Source: Bugula neritina
Taxonomy: Eukaryota > Bryozoa > Gymnolaemata > Cheilostomatida > Bugulidae
NCBI GenBank assembly: GCA_964035545.1
Contig: OZ037769.1
Span: forward strand, 7,492,429-7,526,928
Direction of reading: 5' to 3'
Length of the DNA stretch: 34,500 nucleotides
Shown here: piece after piece, positions 24,036 through 33,257 of the stretch
Position numbering within the stretch: position 1 is the stretch's first letter
Layout: each line of letters opens with the position of its first letter
Position numbers and translations under genes: made by a program
Notes under the pieces: model-generated
Database searches by the model: none
Seen by the model: only the letters and a program-made list of their open reading frames with translations
Told to the model about the DNA's origin: nothing

Positions 24036-24877
24036 CTCTCCTCCTTCCTAATTCATCTCTTTATTCTTAACATCCTCACCTTCCTTCACCGCCTTGTCAT
24101 CTCCAGCCATCTTTCCTGCTCTCTACTTGAGCTCTTCTGCCTCAACAGAATCAACTTCCTTCACCACCATCTCATCCTCCTTTACCACATCAATTTCTGC
24201 AACTTTTGCAGATCCATATCCTGTCCAGCTAAAATATTTATAGCATTTAATTAGGCTTTGCTCATGTATGCTTAGCTGAAGTTGCAAAGTTACATGATTG
24301 CTTGGTAACTTTTTACAGTGAAATTAAACATACAAAAATAAAGAAGCAAGCAAGAAAGCATCTGTAGGCTATTAGATAAGCTCTATGCTGACGCACATCA
24401 TGGGGTTCATGCCCTAGTCGTTGGTGATGTCAGGAAGAACGTATCATGGTCGTATCTGTTACTGAACTACATTAAAACCCCTCAGTTCATGTTGCCAGCA
24501 TAGTCTGAGGCTTAGCCACTTTCAATTATGAAGGTTTCTCATCATAATGGAAACTTCTAACTTAAAAAAGAGTTTCATTGAAAGATATTCCTCTTACTAT
24601 TAGTAATACTATACACAGTAAATGTAATAAATTGTGAAATACTAAGAAAATAATAACTTGAACTTATAAGCTTCAAAAATTTTAAAAGCCATTTCCTCAA
24701 CGCAGCGCCCTCCCCAGTGTCACCAACAACTATTGTAGTAATTTGGGGGGCGTCTATGAAACAGATGAAGCAATCTGCATGCCTATTACTATTATAATAA
24801 TAAAAGTCTCCTTTGAACTTGCAATGAAAAGTTTCTGTATTGCCTTCTAGATGTGCGTCGGTCGAGCTCCAGTGGTA

Positions 24878-24913
24878 GACTGACTTAACACTGGAAACTC
24901 GCCAACTTATATA
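24878..24913 (-). promoter_or_regulatory. TATA promoter with initiator
   Basis: On the minus strand TATATAAG (24913-24906) is followed about 30 nt later by TCAGTC (24883-24878), a good initiator match. Upstream is a GC-richer stretch with a CTGTCC/GGACAG palindrome and a CCAAT box. It most likely drives the small minus-strand gene ending at 23605. The frame starting just below it contains IVVGDTGEG near 24715-24740, which has no ATG. Confidence 0.55.
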
Positions 24914-24919
24914 CTAGCA

Positions 24920-26029
24920 AATTTTCCCGCCGCCGAAACTGTCCAATGTTCGGACAGAATCGCGTTTTCGGAACTTCGATACTGCTGAATTTTGACCAAA
25001 CACAAATTATTACGATTATGCAAAAAAGTGGCGCGGGAATACAACTCATAAAAAATAATAATACTAAATAAAGATATCTGTTTATATAACTCGCAATTTT
25101 TCTACACCATTACAATATTCCAACTCAATGCCGTATCTGTCTACTAAAATCAAGTTGCTTTTTAAATAGATATTATTACATGGTCAATAAAACTTATTTA
25201 ATTCAATTATCTTACAAAATACTCATCTTAACTTACAAGTCTACATAGCTCTCTGCTGCGCCAATCCTCTTGATCAAGCAAGAAATGAAAAAGGGCAATA
25301 AAAATACGCATATAGTTTGCAATAAAGGAACGCTGAAATAATAAATATCCCTCAATACCTCCATTTTGTTTAATTTGCGTAATCTATCAAATATGGCAAT
25401 AATTTGATTGTTGAAAAAATATGCAAACCATACAAGGAAATTTAGTGTCCTATTGTTACAATGAACCTCTACACATATTTTCGTATATATTACTATTATT
25501 AATGCAATGATTGTTCCGATTGTTTATGATATTGCATTGTTTTTACCTTAGATGTGTTAATTTAGAAGTTGTGTCCTCTAAAAGCTAATTATATGTTGCC
25601 TAGTACTTATAACTTATTGCTTTGGAATTTTGACTCAAAAAGAGAACTGCATATAATATTTTTATCAGAGCTCTGTCGAATTTACTTTAAAATTTGAGTA
25701 ATTATGGGATAAATGTAAGATTATTTTAACTATAAAATATTATTTTCCAAAACATATATACCAAAAAAATGCATTTAGTTTGCCAACATATTCACTGTTT
25801 ATAAGGTAATTAGTTCAATAAATAATAAATACCATTTCAACGTGACTTTGAAATCTATTATAATTAATTGTAAAAAATTTTTTATGTAAACATGAGCTGT
25901 GCATATATTATAGATTTTACAGTATCATGTAAATTAACTGGTATAACATAATGATATGGGTTTTTTTCTAATTGTAAGACAACATGTTTTAAGGCTGCAC
26001 ATACACATGTATATATATACATTATACGT
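24920..26029. other. AT-rich intergenic region, nothing recognised
   Basis: No exon, RNA gene, repeat family or promoter could be supported beyond the TATA promoter at its left edge. Confidence 0.5.
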
Positions 26030-26096
26030 ACATATACATACATACACACACGCACACACGCACGCACGCACGCACGCACACACACACGCACGCTGA
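26030..26096. repeat. (CA)n/(CGCA)n microsatellite
   Basis: Alternating purine-pyrimidine CACACG and CGCACGCA units ending exactly at the left tip of the transposon at 26097. Such sequence can adopt Z-DNA. Confidence 0.9.
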
Positions 26097-28321
26097 CAGG
26101 GATGTAGTGGTACCCATACGGTCCCATACGCCGTATGGCCTAGAAGAAAATAGACTGTTCTAGGCCATACGCCCGTATGGGCATAATTATTTTTGAAAGA
26201 TGATTAGTGCACAGGATAGTTTGGGCATCCTCACTGAGAATATCATAAATTTCGCTCACAATCTAATTTAAGTTCTTGTTATGTTAATGCTATGTGGGTG
26301 GCATGTGTGTTGCCTACTTGTGATTGTTTAGCCTGAGATTAGGCTACACTATGAATAATATGCAGCTATCAACATTCCATCTTCTCATCTCTACGTGTTC
26401 ATTGAAGCGCGAAGTGCTGTGCATTGGTGATTACTAAGGAAACAATATTTTATTTTCAGTGTATAAATCACTAACTTGTAGAAAATCTATGAAGGCTATT
26501 GAAAAGATCAAAAAATTTGCCATGCATAATTTTCTCAGGTTTCCGACAGTGTTTGTTCTATTCGAATACCATGCTTTCCTGCTGAGATATTTGGCAGGGA
26601 TTGAAAAATAAATTTTTCGGCTAAAATTGGCCAAAAATGGGTAGATTTTTGTCTAACTTTGCAAAAAAATATTGAAAACTGGAAAAAGCAGGTGCTCTGA
26701 CGAACAGGAAGATCTTAAACATGGTTTTTAAATTTTAATTCTAGCACAATTAAGTGCATGAGGTTTTATTTTTGCGGGACTGAATTCTTATAATATACCA
26801 ATAATGTGGCCTCAGCAAAGCTGTGACAGCTAGAAGGTTGCCCTTATCTATCTTGTGTAGATTTGCATTTTGTCAATAAGCAATGGAATTTGGAAAAAAC
26901 CAACATGAAATCCAGAAATAAAATCAAAATGTCTTCAAGAAATAGTTATACCAGGTGTGTAGGAGAGGCTAATGAAAATTTATCACTGAGCTCTACAGGT
27001 ACTATATCCACATTTTGGTCAAAAACCTAGCGTTATTGCATGTTAATTATTAATGCAATAAGGTTTTGCAAACTGTACACCACCATAAGTAGCCTTTTAT
27101 GTTTGATTGTACTAACATCTGGCTTTACATTTAATCATCTTTTAGGTTAACACATATTAAACCTGTCATGTTTGTTCTTTTGGGGTATATTTCCTTGATG
27201 TATCTAGTGGAAGCTCAGGGGTTTTATTTTAAAACCAAGTTAACATACTCTTCTTGGGTGTGCTTTATTGTGTGTAAGGAGGTGTGGTGGTATCACCTTA
27301 TGGATTAGACTAGTACTCTAATAAACTCCAAATAGGTTTTCAACCAATTTCTGCTTGCCAATGAGTTATCAATTCAAATTGCTCTTTATAAATAACCAAC
27401 ACACATTTTCTGATTAGCAATCTTCCTCTGTTCTGATCTATTAGTCTTTTTCTGTGCACGGCAGTGTATTAGTTATTTAAAGTAATCAGGTTGCATTTGG
27501 AGAGCACTTGTTACCTGCCTCTATCCTTCCATCTTTTTGAGATATTCAGGAATTTTTCTGTACAGGTTGAACTTAGTGTCAGAACAAACCTAACTGCAGT
27601 TGAGTAAGACTACATTACATTACATTACAGTCAACAGGTATGGGACAAGACTGAATATTTATATAGTTTGCAGCAATGCCCAGTCGTCATGTAGCTGGTA
27701 TGGTATGAAAATAATAGCGAGGTGCACATTTCAACACAGATTTTTTCAGAAGAATTATAATTCACAATGCCTTTAAATTGCATAAATTTGCATCAGAAGC
27801 GCTCTGAGGGCTTCGGTGGCCGGGGCGCTGCCCCAGACCCCGCCGGGGGCCTGGGCGGCCCCCTGGACCCCCCGCCTGAGAGAATGGCCTAGAATATTTT
27901 TGCCACTACATCCCTGTCTAAGACTATAAGTTCAAACCCTTTCAGTAATAAAAAATCATTAAATAAGTCATTGAGTGCTTTAAATATTTTTGTTTGACTA
28001 TTTGAAAGTTTTTGCAATGTTCTTAAACTTGAAGTATGAAGACATATATTATAAAAAACTATAAATTAAGTTCATGAATTACCACCGTGTCAAGTGCCAG
28101 TAAGATGCGCAAAAGAAAAATCTGTCCACATTGAAAGTGCTATTAACATAACAAGAACTTAAACTAGATTGTGAGCGAAATTTATGATATAATATTATAT
28201 TTTGCATATTTGCACTGATCATCTTTCAAAAGCATGCCCATACTGGTCTAGAGCAGTCTATTTTCTTCTAGAATCTAGACCATTCGGCGTATGGGATCGT
28301 ATGGGTTCCGCTACATCCCTG
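26097..28321. mobile_element. Non-autonomous DNA transposon with about 190-bp inverted repeats
   Basis: The left 26097 to about 26290 matches, in reverse, about 28147-28321. Both begin CAGGGATGTAG, share CCCATACG, CATACGCCG, GAAGAAAATAGACTG, AAATTTCGCTCACAATCTA and end AGTTCTTGTTATGTTAAT. Sub-terminal palindromes such as CCATACG/CGTATGG recur. A third inward-pointing tip (CACTACATCCCTG) ends at 27916, after a GC-rich block (27800-27890). Tips of CAGGG type suggest hAT, but I find no 8-bp target duplication at either pair of ends, and no transposase is present. Confidence 0.75.
27917..28146 (+). repeat. 230-bp duplication, copy D1 (without LTR insertion)
   Basis: From TCTAAGACTATAAG to GTGCTATTAA. 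It matches the sequence at 28691-28870 continued at 31735-31789, with a few substitutions and a small indel. It sits inside the transposon between the 27916 tip and the right inverted repeat. At 28081-28095 it reads straight through the point where the other copy is split by the LTR element. Confidence 0.95.
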
Positions 28322-28870
28322 GTCACTGGTGTATCTTTGTATAAATAAATACTTCATCATTCTACTTTAACTTGGCAGTATTATACTTGGCTTAAATAAC
28401 CCTCAATTAGTGAATGCACGAATACACAACAGTATTACTCAGAAATTATTCAAAAAGACTGGTAATGTGATTACTGTAAAAATGAATTTAATAATTATTA
28501 TATAATTATATAAACTTGGCAACTGCACAATTTATTAAATTACTATATTGGCCAACTATCATAATAATTATGCATATGCATGTAGCCCAATGTATTGACA
28601 ATATAAAGCCCAAAGTTATTCAATTCAATTATTAGAAAAATTCTTAGACATTATTATTGTTATCATTTGAACTATTTTTAAAAAGTTTTATCTAAGACTA
28701 TAAGTTCAAACCCTTTTAGTAATAGAAAAATCATTAAATAAGTCATTGAGTGCTTTAAATATTTTTGTTTGACTATTTGAAAGTTTTTGCAATGTTCTTA
28801 AACTTGTCCATTAAATGAAGACATATATTATAAAAAACTATAAATTAAGTTCATGAATTACCACCGTGTC

Positions 28871-29072
28871 TGTAATATACGGTCCTACTTACTCGACAGT
28901 CTGTGTAAGAGTCCCCTCGTGTAGTCTTTACTTTTACTTTCACTCTCACAATAGCCAATATCCAAGCCGTACAAGCTGGTAGGAAATCCGAATGCTTGTA
29001 AGGCAGTTAGCCAATCACCTCAGGTTAGCTTGTAGCTTATCTGCTAAAGACTATAAACCGCATTATATTCCA
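28871..29072 (-). repeat. 3' LTR
   Basis: 202 bp. On the element strand it begins TGGAATATAATGCGG and ends TATATTACA. No difference from the other LTR was seen in a base-by-base read. Confidence 0.97.
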
Positions 29073-29086
29073 TGCCCTCCCTTTTA
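29073..29086 (-). other. Polypurine tract
   Basis: Element-strand AAAAGGGAGGGCA directly precedes the TGGAATAT start of the 3' LTR, the standard place for plus-strand priming. Confidence 0.8.
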
Positions 29087-29310
29087 TAGAGATGAACCAC
29101 TTAATATTCCATGCTCCCCTTTTGGGGATTTAATAAAAAGCAAAACATGGAGTTGAGTACATAATATTCCATGCTCCCCTTCGAGGAATTTAGTAGTATA
29201 AAGTAATGCATGGAACTGAGTGGTTTGTCGGGCTGAGCAGCAACACCAAAATACCAATTAGCCTGATAACACAAAATACCAACCTCTATGTACCGTACAC
29301 AGTTTGGTTT

Positions 29311-29468
29311 ACCACCAAAGTGGTTCCCAAAATTGCCATCGAAGTGGACTTTAGCCTGACCACCGGAGTGGACAATAACCTGACCACCAGAGTGGTCGTG
29401 AACTTGATCACCGAAGTGATCATCTTTAGCACCACCAGGGTGGGCTAATACTGTGCCACCAAGGTGGA
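29311..29468 (-). repeat. Seven hairpins at exact 24-nt spacing
   Basis: Centres at 29317.5, 29341.5, 29365.5, 29389.5, 29413.5, 29437.5 and 29461.5. Each is a CCAC/GTGG-type stem around four bases. On the element RNA strand the loops are UUUG, UUCG, UCCG, UCUG, UUCG, CCUG and CUUG, six of seven closed by C-G. One unit has a matched double change (TCAC/GTGA in place of CCAC/GTGG) and a 7-bp stem. The same DNA could encode eight-residue repeats of HxGG type, but the open frame has no ATG at its head and follows a TAG. Confidence 0.9.
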
Positions 29469-29558
29469 CTTCCTGCGCATCCGCTTTACCAGGTGTTTGA
29501 CCTAGGTCGCCCACTGGTAATTTCCCTAGCTATAACTAAGTGCTAGAAATCACTACTG

Positions 29559-31037
29559 CTACTTCAATGTATTTCTCCAAGAAACCAACTGAGCCTCAGT
29601 GCTAACTACAGTTAACAGACGATGGTTCTTCAATTCCCTCAAACCTAGTATATTAGACTTAGAACCTTTAATAACATACAGGTTAGTTACTGTTTTCTTA
29701 AACTTGCTTCCTAAAACAACTTCAGCTTTGCCTAACACTGAGAGCTGGGAGTTGTCGGCACTCTTTAAAACTCTATCACTTCCGTGAAGCTTTAGTGCTA
29801 ATGTTTTACTTGTGTCTTCAGTAATTGTAGACACATCTGCACCAGTATCTAAGACAAACTCAATATTTCTATCATTAACACTAAGATTCTGTTTCCATGT
29901 TTCAGCCCTATCGTATGGTTCACTATCAATAAATCTAACCTTACTAGAGCTGACAGCTCTGGTTTTAGGTGATCTCCAAGAAGAACTATCTTTACTATCC
30001 ACTGACCATTCTCTATCTGAGCTACTACTCCTTTGACTTCTATAGTTACTTCTACTAGAGTAATCTTTGTCCTTGTAAGACCTACGCATTCTACAGTCTC
30101 TTGCTATGTGGGCATGTTTTCCACATGCATAACATCTTATTTTCGGACAATTCCTAGCAACATGCTCAGGTTTATGACAAACATAACATAAACTGTCTGA
30201 ACTGCTACTACTACTATTACTGCTAGCTCTATGTCTACTCCTATAGTCTGGAGATTTGTGGCGAGAATAATCTCGACTATTATCTCTAGAACTATATCTA
30301 CCTTCATGTCTATCATTATCATAATAAGATGACCTTCTGTTCGTTACTCTCTCAGACTTAGTTCTAACTTTAGCTATGTTAGCAAAGTTATTATTCAAAT
30401 TAGAACTACTAGATCTAACCTCAGAAACCATTGCAGCAGATTCTCTAGCAATATTCCTAGTCTTCAAAATATCAGACAACGCTTTCCAAGTGATATTTTC
30501 ATTAAGCATAAGTTGTCTTCTCAGATATTCATCTCTTAAACCAACTACTGCCATACTAATAGCAAACCTTTGTCTAAGGTCTTCCACATTAGCCCCTTCA
30601 ACAAATCCTAAATTTCTACTATGTTTCTCAACACGTAGCAAATACTCTAACTCATCTTCGCCGCATGTTTGAGACAAAGTTGCTGCCTTAACCCAAGCCA
30701 CATGAACATTTTCTGTTTTCTCATAGTGACCTTTCAACAAATTTAAAGCATCATTATGAGCATTATCATCATTTCTTTCAAGATCAAATCCTGAAGATTG
30801 TAACACATCAATACCCTCATCTCCAATGGCATTGAGCAAAGCTAGAAACTTAGCTTCACCTCTAAATCTATTCACTGCAATATTGGACAGCATTTCAGTA
30901 CCCATTTCAAGGGTTGCTAATCGAACTGACAGGTTGTATTTTACCAACCATTTCTTAAAACAATCACTCTGATTATCGGAGCTCAAAACTAACTTAGGAA
31001 ACCGATTGAGGTCGGTGAACCTAGTGTTAGTAGCCAT
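29559..31037 (-). CDS. Gag-aspartic protease polyprotein of the LTR element
   Basis: 492 aa from ATG 31037 to TAG 29559. The first ~230 residues are a helical Ty3/Gypsy-like Gag (MATNTRFTDLNRFPKLVL start), followed by an Arg/Ser-rich linker. Two CCHC zinc knuckles lie at residues 284-297 and 302-315 (CYVCHKPEHVARNC, CYACGKHAHIARDC). A retropepsin-like protease follows, with active-site VLDTGADVST at D397 and the conserved hydrophobic-Gly segment NILGLREL near the end. Gag packages element RNA and the protease matures it. The frame is intact, so the element could supply its own particle protein but must borrow reverse transcriptase and integrase. Confidence 0.95.
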   Translation of the reverse strand: MATNTRFTDLNRFPKLVLSSDNQSDCFKKWLVKYNLSVRLATLEMGTEMLSNIAVNRFRGEAKFLALLNAIGDEGIDVLQSSGFDLERNDDNAHNDALNLLKGHYEKTENVHVAWVKAATLSQTCGEDELEYLLRVEKHSRNLGFVEGANVEDLRQRFAISMAVVGLRDEYLRRQLMLNENITWKALSDILKTRNIARESAAMVSEVRSSSSNLNNNFANIAKVRTKSERVTNRRSSYYDNDRHEGRYSSRDNSRDYSRHKSPDYRSRHRASSNSSSSSSDSLCYVCHKPEHVARNCPKIRCYACGKHAHIARDCRMRRSYKDKDYSSRSNYRSQRSSSSDREWSVDSKDSSSWRSPKTRAVSSSKVRFIDSEPYDRAETWKQNLSVNDRNIEFVLDTGADVSTITEDTSKTLALKLHGSDRVLKSADNSQLSVLGKAEVVLGSKFKKTVTNLYVIKGSKSNILGLRELKNHRLLTVVSTEAQLVSWRNTLK

Positions 31038-31289
31038 TATGGTCTGAACGTGAGCGCGATAATAAAATTTAAAATTTTAATTATCACTATCAGTATCAGA
31101 AAGCTCAATAATACTTAGTTAATCCTTATACCTAATATTAAATTTGAATTTATCAAATCTAATACTCTAACCGAATTATAAATAATAATATTAATGTTTC
31201 GCTGTCACACCACTAACTCCACTACTCTTACTCTACTGATAACACAAACTAAACTCCACAAATGTATCTCGAATAAACTCTTAGTTACT

Positions 31290-31500
31290 CTCCACTGTTT
31301 GGCTCCCCTCTATTATAATTATTTGATTCTGCTCCACTATTCACTTTTCTCCACTATTTGATTCTTCTCCAAACTCCACTATTTGATTCTGCTCCACTCT
31401 TTATTTCTTCTCCACTATTTAATTCTTCTCCGAACTCCACTATTTGATTCTGCTCCACTCTTTATTTCTTCTCCACTATTCACTCCTTCTCCACTGTTGA
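31290..31500 (-). repeat. Tandem repeats in the 5' leader of the LTR element
   Basis: About three imperfect copies of a ~60-bp unit built from CTCCACTATTTGATTCT and CTCCACTCTTTATTTCTT blocks. They lie between the primer site and gag, where packaging and translation signals normally are. Confidence 0.85.
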
Positions 31501-31508
31501 CTGTCTAC

Positions 31509-31527
31509 AATCCTGCCGACTGCGCCA
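31509..31527 (-). other. Primer-binding site, tRNA-Ser
   Basis: Immediately after the 5' LTR the element strand reads TGGCGCAGTCGGCAGGATT. It is complementary to the 3' end expected of a serine tRNA (…CCTGCCGACTGCGCCA), covering CCA, the discriminator, the acceptor stem and part of the T arm. Confidence 0.88.
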
Positions 31528-31729
31528 TGTAATATACGGTCCTACTTACTCGACAGTCTGTGTAAGAGTCCCCTCGTGTAGTCTTTACTTTTACTTTCAC
31601 TCTCACAATAGCCAATATCCAAGCCGTACAAGCTGGTAGGAAATCCGAATGCTTGTAAGGCAGTTAGCCAATCACCTCAGGTTAGCTTGTAGCTTATCTG
31701 CTAAAGACTATAAACCGCATTATATTCCA
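31528..31729 (-). repeat. 5' LTR
   Basis: 202 bp, matching the 3' LTR throughout. It should carry the element's promoter and polyadenylation signals. Confidence 0.97.
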
Positions 31730-31789
31730 GTGTCAAGTGCCAGTAAGATGCGCAAAAGAAAAATCTGTCCACATTGAAAGTGCTATTAA

Positions 31790-33150
31790 ATCAGGTTTCC
31801 GCGAATAATTAAATATAATTTGTTTAATTAAACAATACATTTATAATTTTCATCATAAACCTTTTGTGAAAACATGTAACAAAGGTGCAAAAACTGGGTG
31901 AATTTATCACGCAACTACCCACTGCAAACATAATATAGTAAAATGAGCCACGCCTCCTACCGATTAGTAGCAAAACGCCCTGAAATCGCCACTCTCATTT
32001 AGATCATCTCTGGGGTGAGGTTGGCAAGAGCTTTTACAATAGGCTGTTTTAACTTTTATTAGAAACATGTTTGGCAGTTTTTTAATAAAATAAACAGCTA
32101 TAACTTTCAAAACTAAATAAAACGACAGAAAAACAACCATGTGCATGTTACGGTGGACTTTATAGCTACTAGGAGCAGAGATGGGTCAGTTGATTTCACC
32201 TTAGTGCCGGGCAGTACTGGTAGTTTTACTAATGCCAAGAGTTGGTAGTGAAGGTTAGACAACTCCAACTGAATGAAAGGAAGAGTAAATATTGTTACAA
32301 TAAACGATTCATTTAAACACAAACCTGAACCAATGGCAGGTTTTGATGAATCAGACAGAGAGAAGACAACCGCTACATGTAGGCTTGTGAGCATATCACA
32401 GATATAAAACTGGTCTTGATAGCAAGGTAACTTCTATCTGCAAAACAGACAACAAATAATATATAAAAACAAATTTTTATTTCAATTTGCTAATAGTAAA
32501 TGTTTGCAGAGCTGAGAGACTAGTCTAATGAATACAAGTAATTAACTTGTTATTTTGTATCTTTGGCCTGTACCACTGCGTAATGGGTTACCTAGTACAA
32601 TAATATGAATCATCTCCTCTTCTTTAGAGGAATACTATAAGCCTCATTACATTATCCAATGAGAAGGGCCAGAAGATGAACTTCCGATCAAGTGACAGTT
32701 ATCACGTTGTTGTGAGTAAACACACGTATTAAATGGCTATTGTGGTATTGTAAATTAGCGTAACGGTAACGTTTTATATGGTGTGTATTGGGAATAATGA
32801 AGACTATTATGCGGCTACTACTGTTATATTATTATGTGTCTTTTGTTTATCACTAATTACGGACTAGCGAGATGCTACGTTATAATGTCATGTGCATTTG
32901 TTTATTAAAATACATATTGGGTCACCGACGAACGAGAGACTACGAGATGAAAGATGTCAGCCTACAGTAGAGAAACATGCCGATAGACTTTTTGATAAAA
33001 TAATTATAAATCAGTACTATACTTTTGGTCCTTGTATTTCCCCTGGCCGGCCAGACCCCACTTTATTGTTCTTTCGATACTTCAATGTCATGCCTACATA
33101 CTTCGAGTAACTCTCAGGTAATTATATACTCACTATACTTAATGTTTCAT
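31790..33150. other. Intergenic DNA and probable 5' LTR/leader of the next retrotransposon
   Basis: No host exon could be supported. The right part (about 32700-33150) probably includes the 5' LTR of the element whose gag starts at 33258, but its edges cannot be set because the partner LTR is outside the window. TGGTGGCAGCAAGATCG at 33150 follows TTCA and is a candidate primer site; I cannot name the tRNA. Confidence 0.4.
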
Positions 33151-33257
33151 GGTGGCAGCAAGATCGTACTCGCACCCTACTTTGCCACTGGAGTGGTGAT
33201 TGTTTAGCTTTTAGTTGTTTGTTGTTGTGGACTGTGTTGGTCTGCCTTGGAGCTGTC

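Larger units (their letters stand above)
28871..31729 (-). mobile_element. Young non-autonomous LTR retrotransposon carrying gag-protease only
   Basis: Two 202-bp LTRs that I read as identical (28871-29072 and 31528-31729) start TG and end CA on both strands. They are flanked by the 5-bp duplication GTGTC. In element order: 5' LTR 31729-31528, tRNA-Ser primer site, leader with tandem repeats, gag-protease 31037-29559, a 24-nt-period hairpin array, polypurine tract, 3' LTR. There is no reverse transcriptase, RNase H or integrase; only 486 nt lie between the gag-protease stop and the 3' LTR. The identical LTRs imply a recent insertion. Confidence 0.97.
28691..31789 (+). repeat. 230-bp duplication, copy D2, split by the LTR retrotransposon
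   Basis: Left part 28691-28870, right part 31735-31789. The LTR element lies between two copies of GTGTC (28866-28870 and 31730-31734). Confidence 0.95.

Noticed and set aside
24700-24760. P-loop-like IVVGDTGEG segment as a GTPase exon
   Set aside because: No GK[ST] follows, the frame has no ATG, and the stretch lies just below a TATA promoter where 5'UTR is expected.
25882-26127. Open frame with Val-Arg-Ala-Cys repeats
   Set aside because: It is the (CA)n/(CGCA)n microsatellite read in frame.
29101-29514. 137-codon open frame as a second protein of the LTR element
   Set aside because: It begins with GTG, has a TAG just upstream and does not overlap gag-protease, so no ordinary start or frameshift would express it; better explained by the hairpin repeat.
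32113-32394. 93-codon minus-strand frame as a gene
   Set aside because: No recognisable domain, no supported splice partners, and it overlaps AT-rich spacer.
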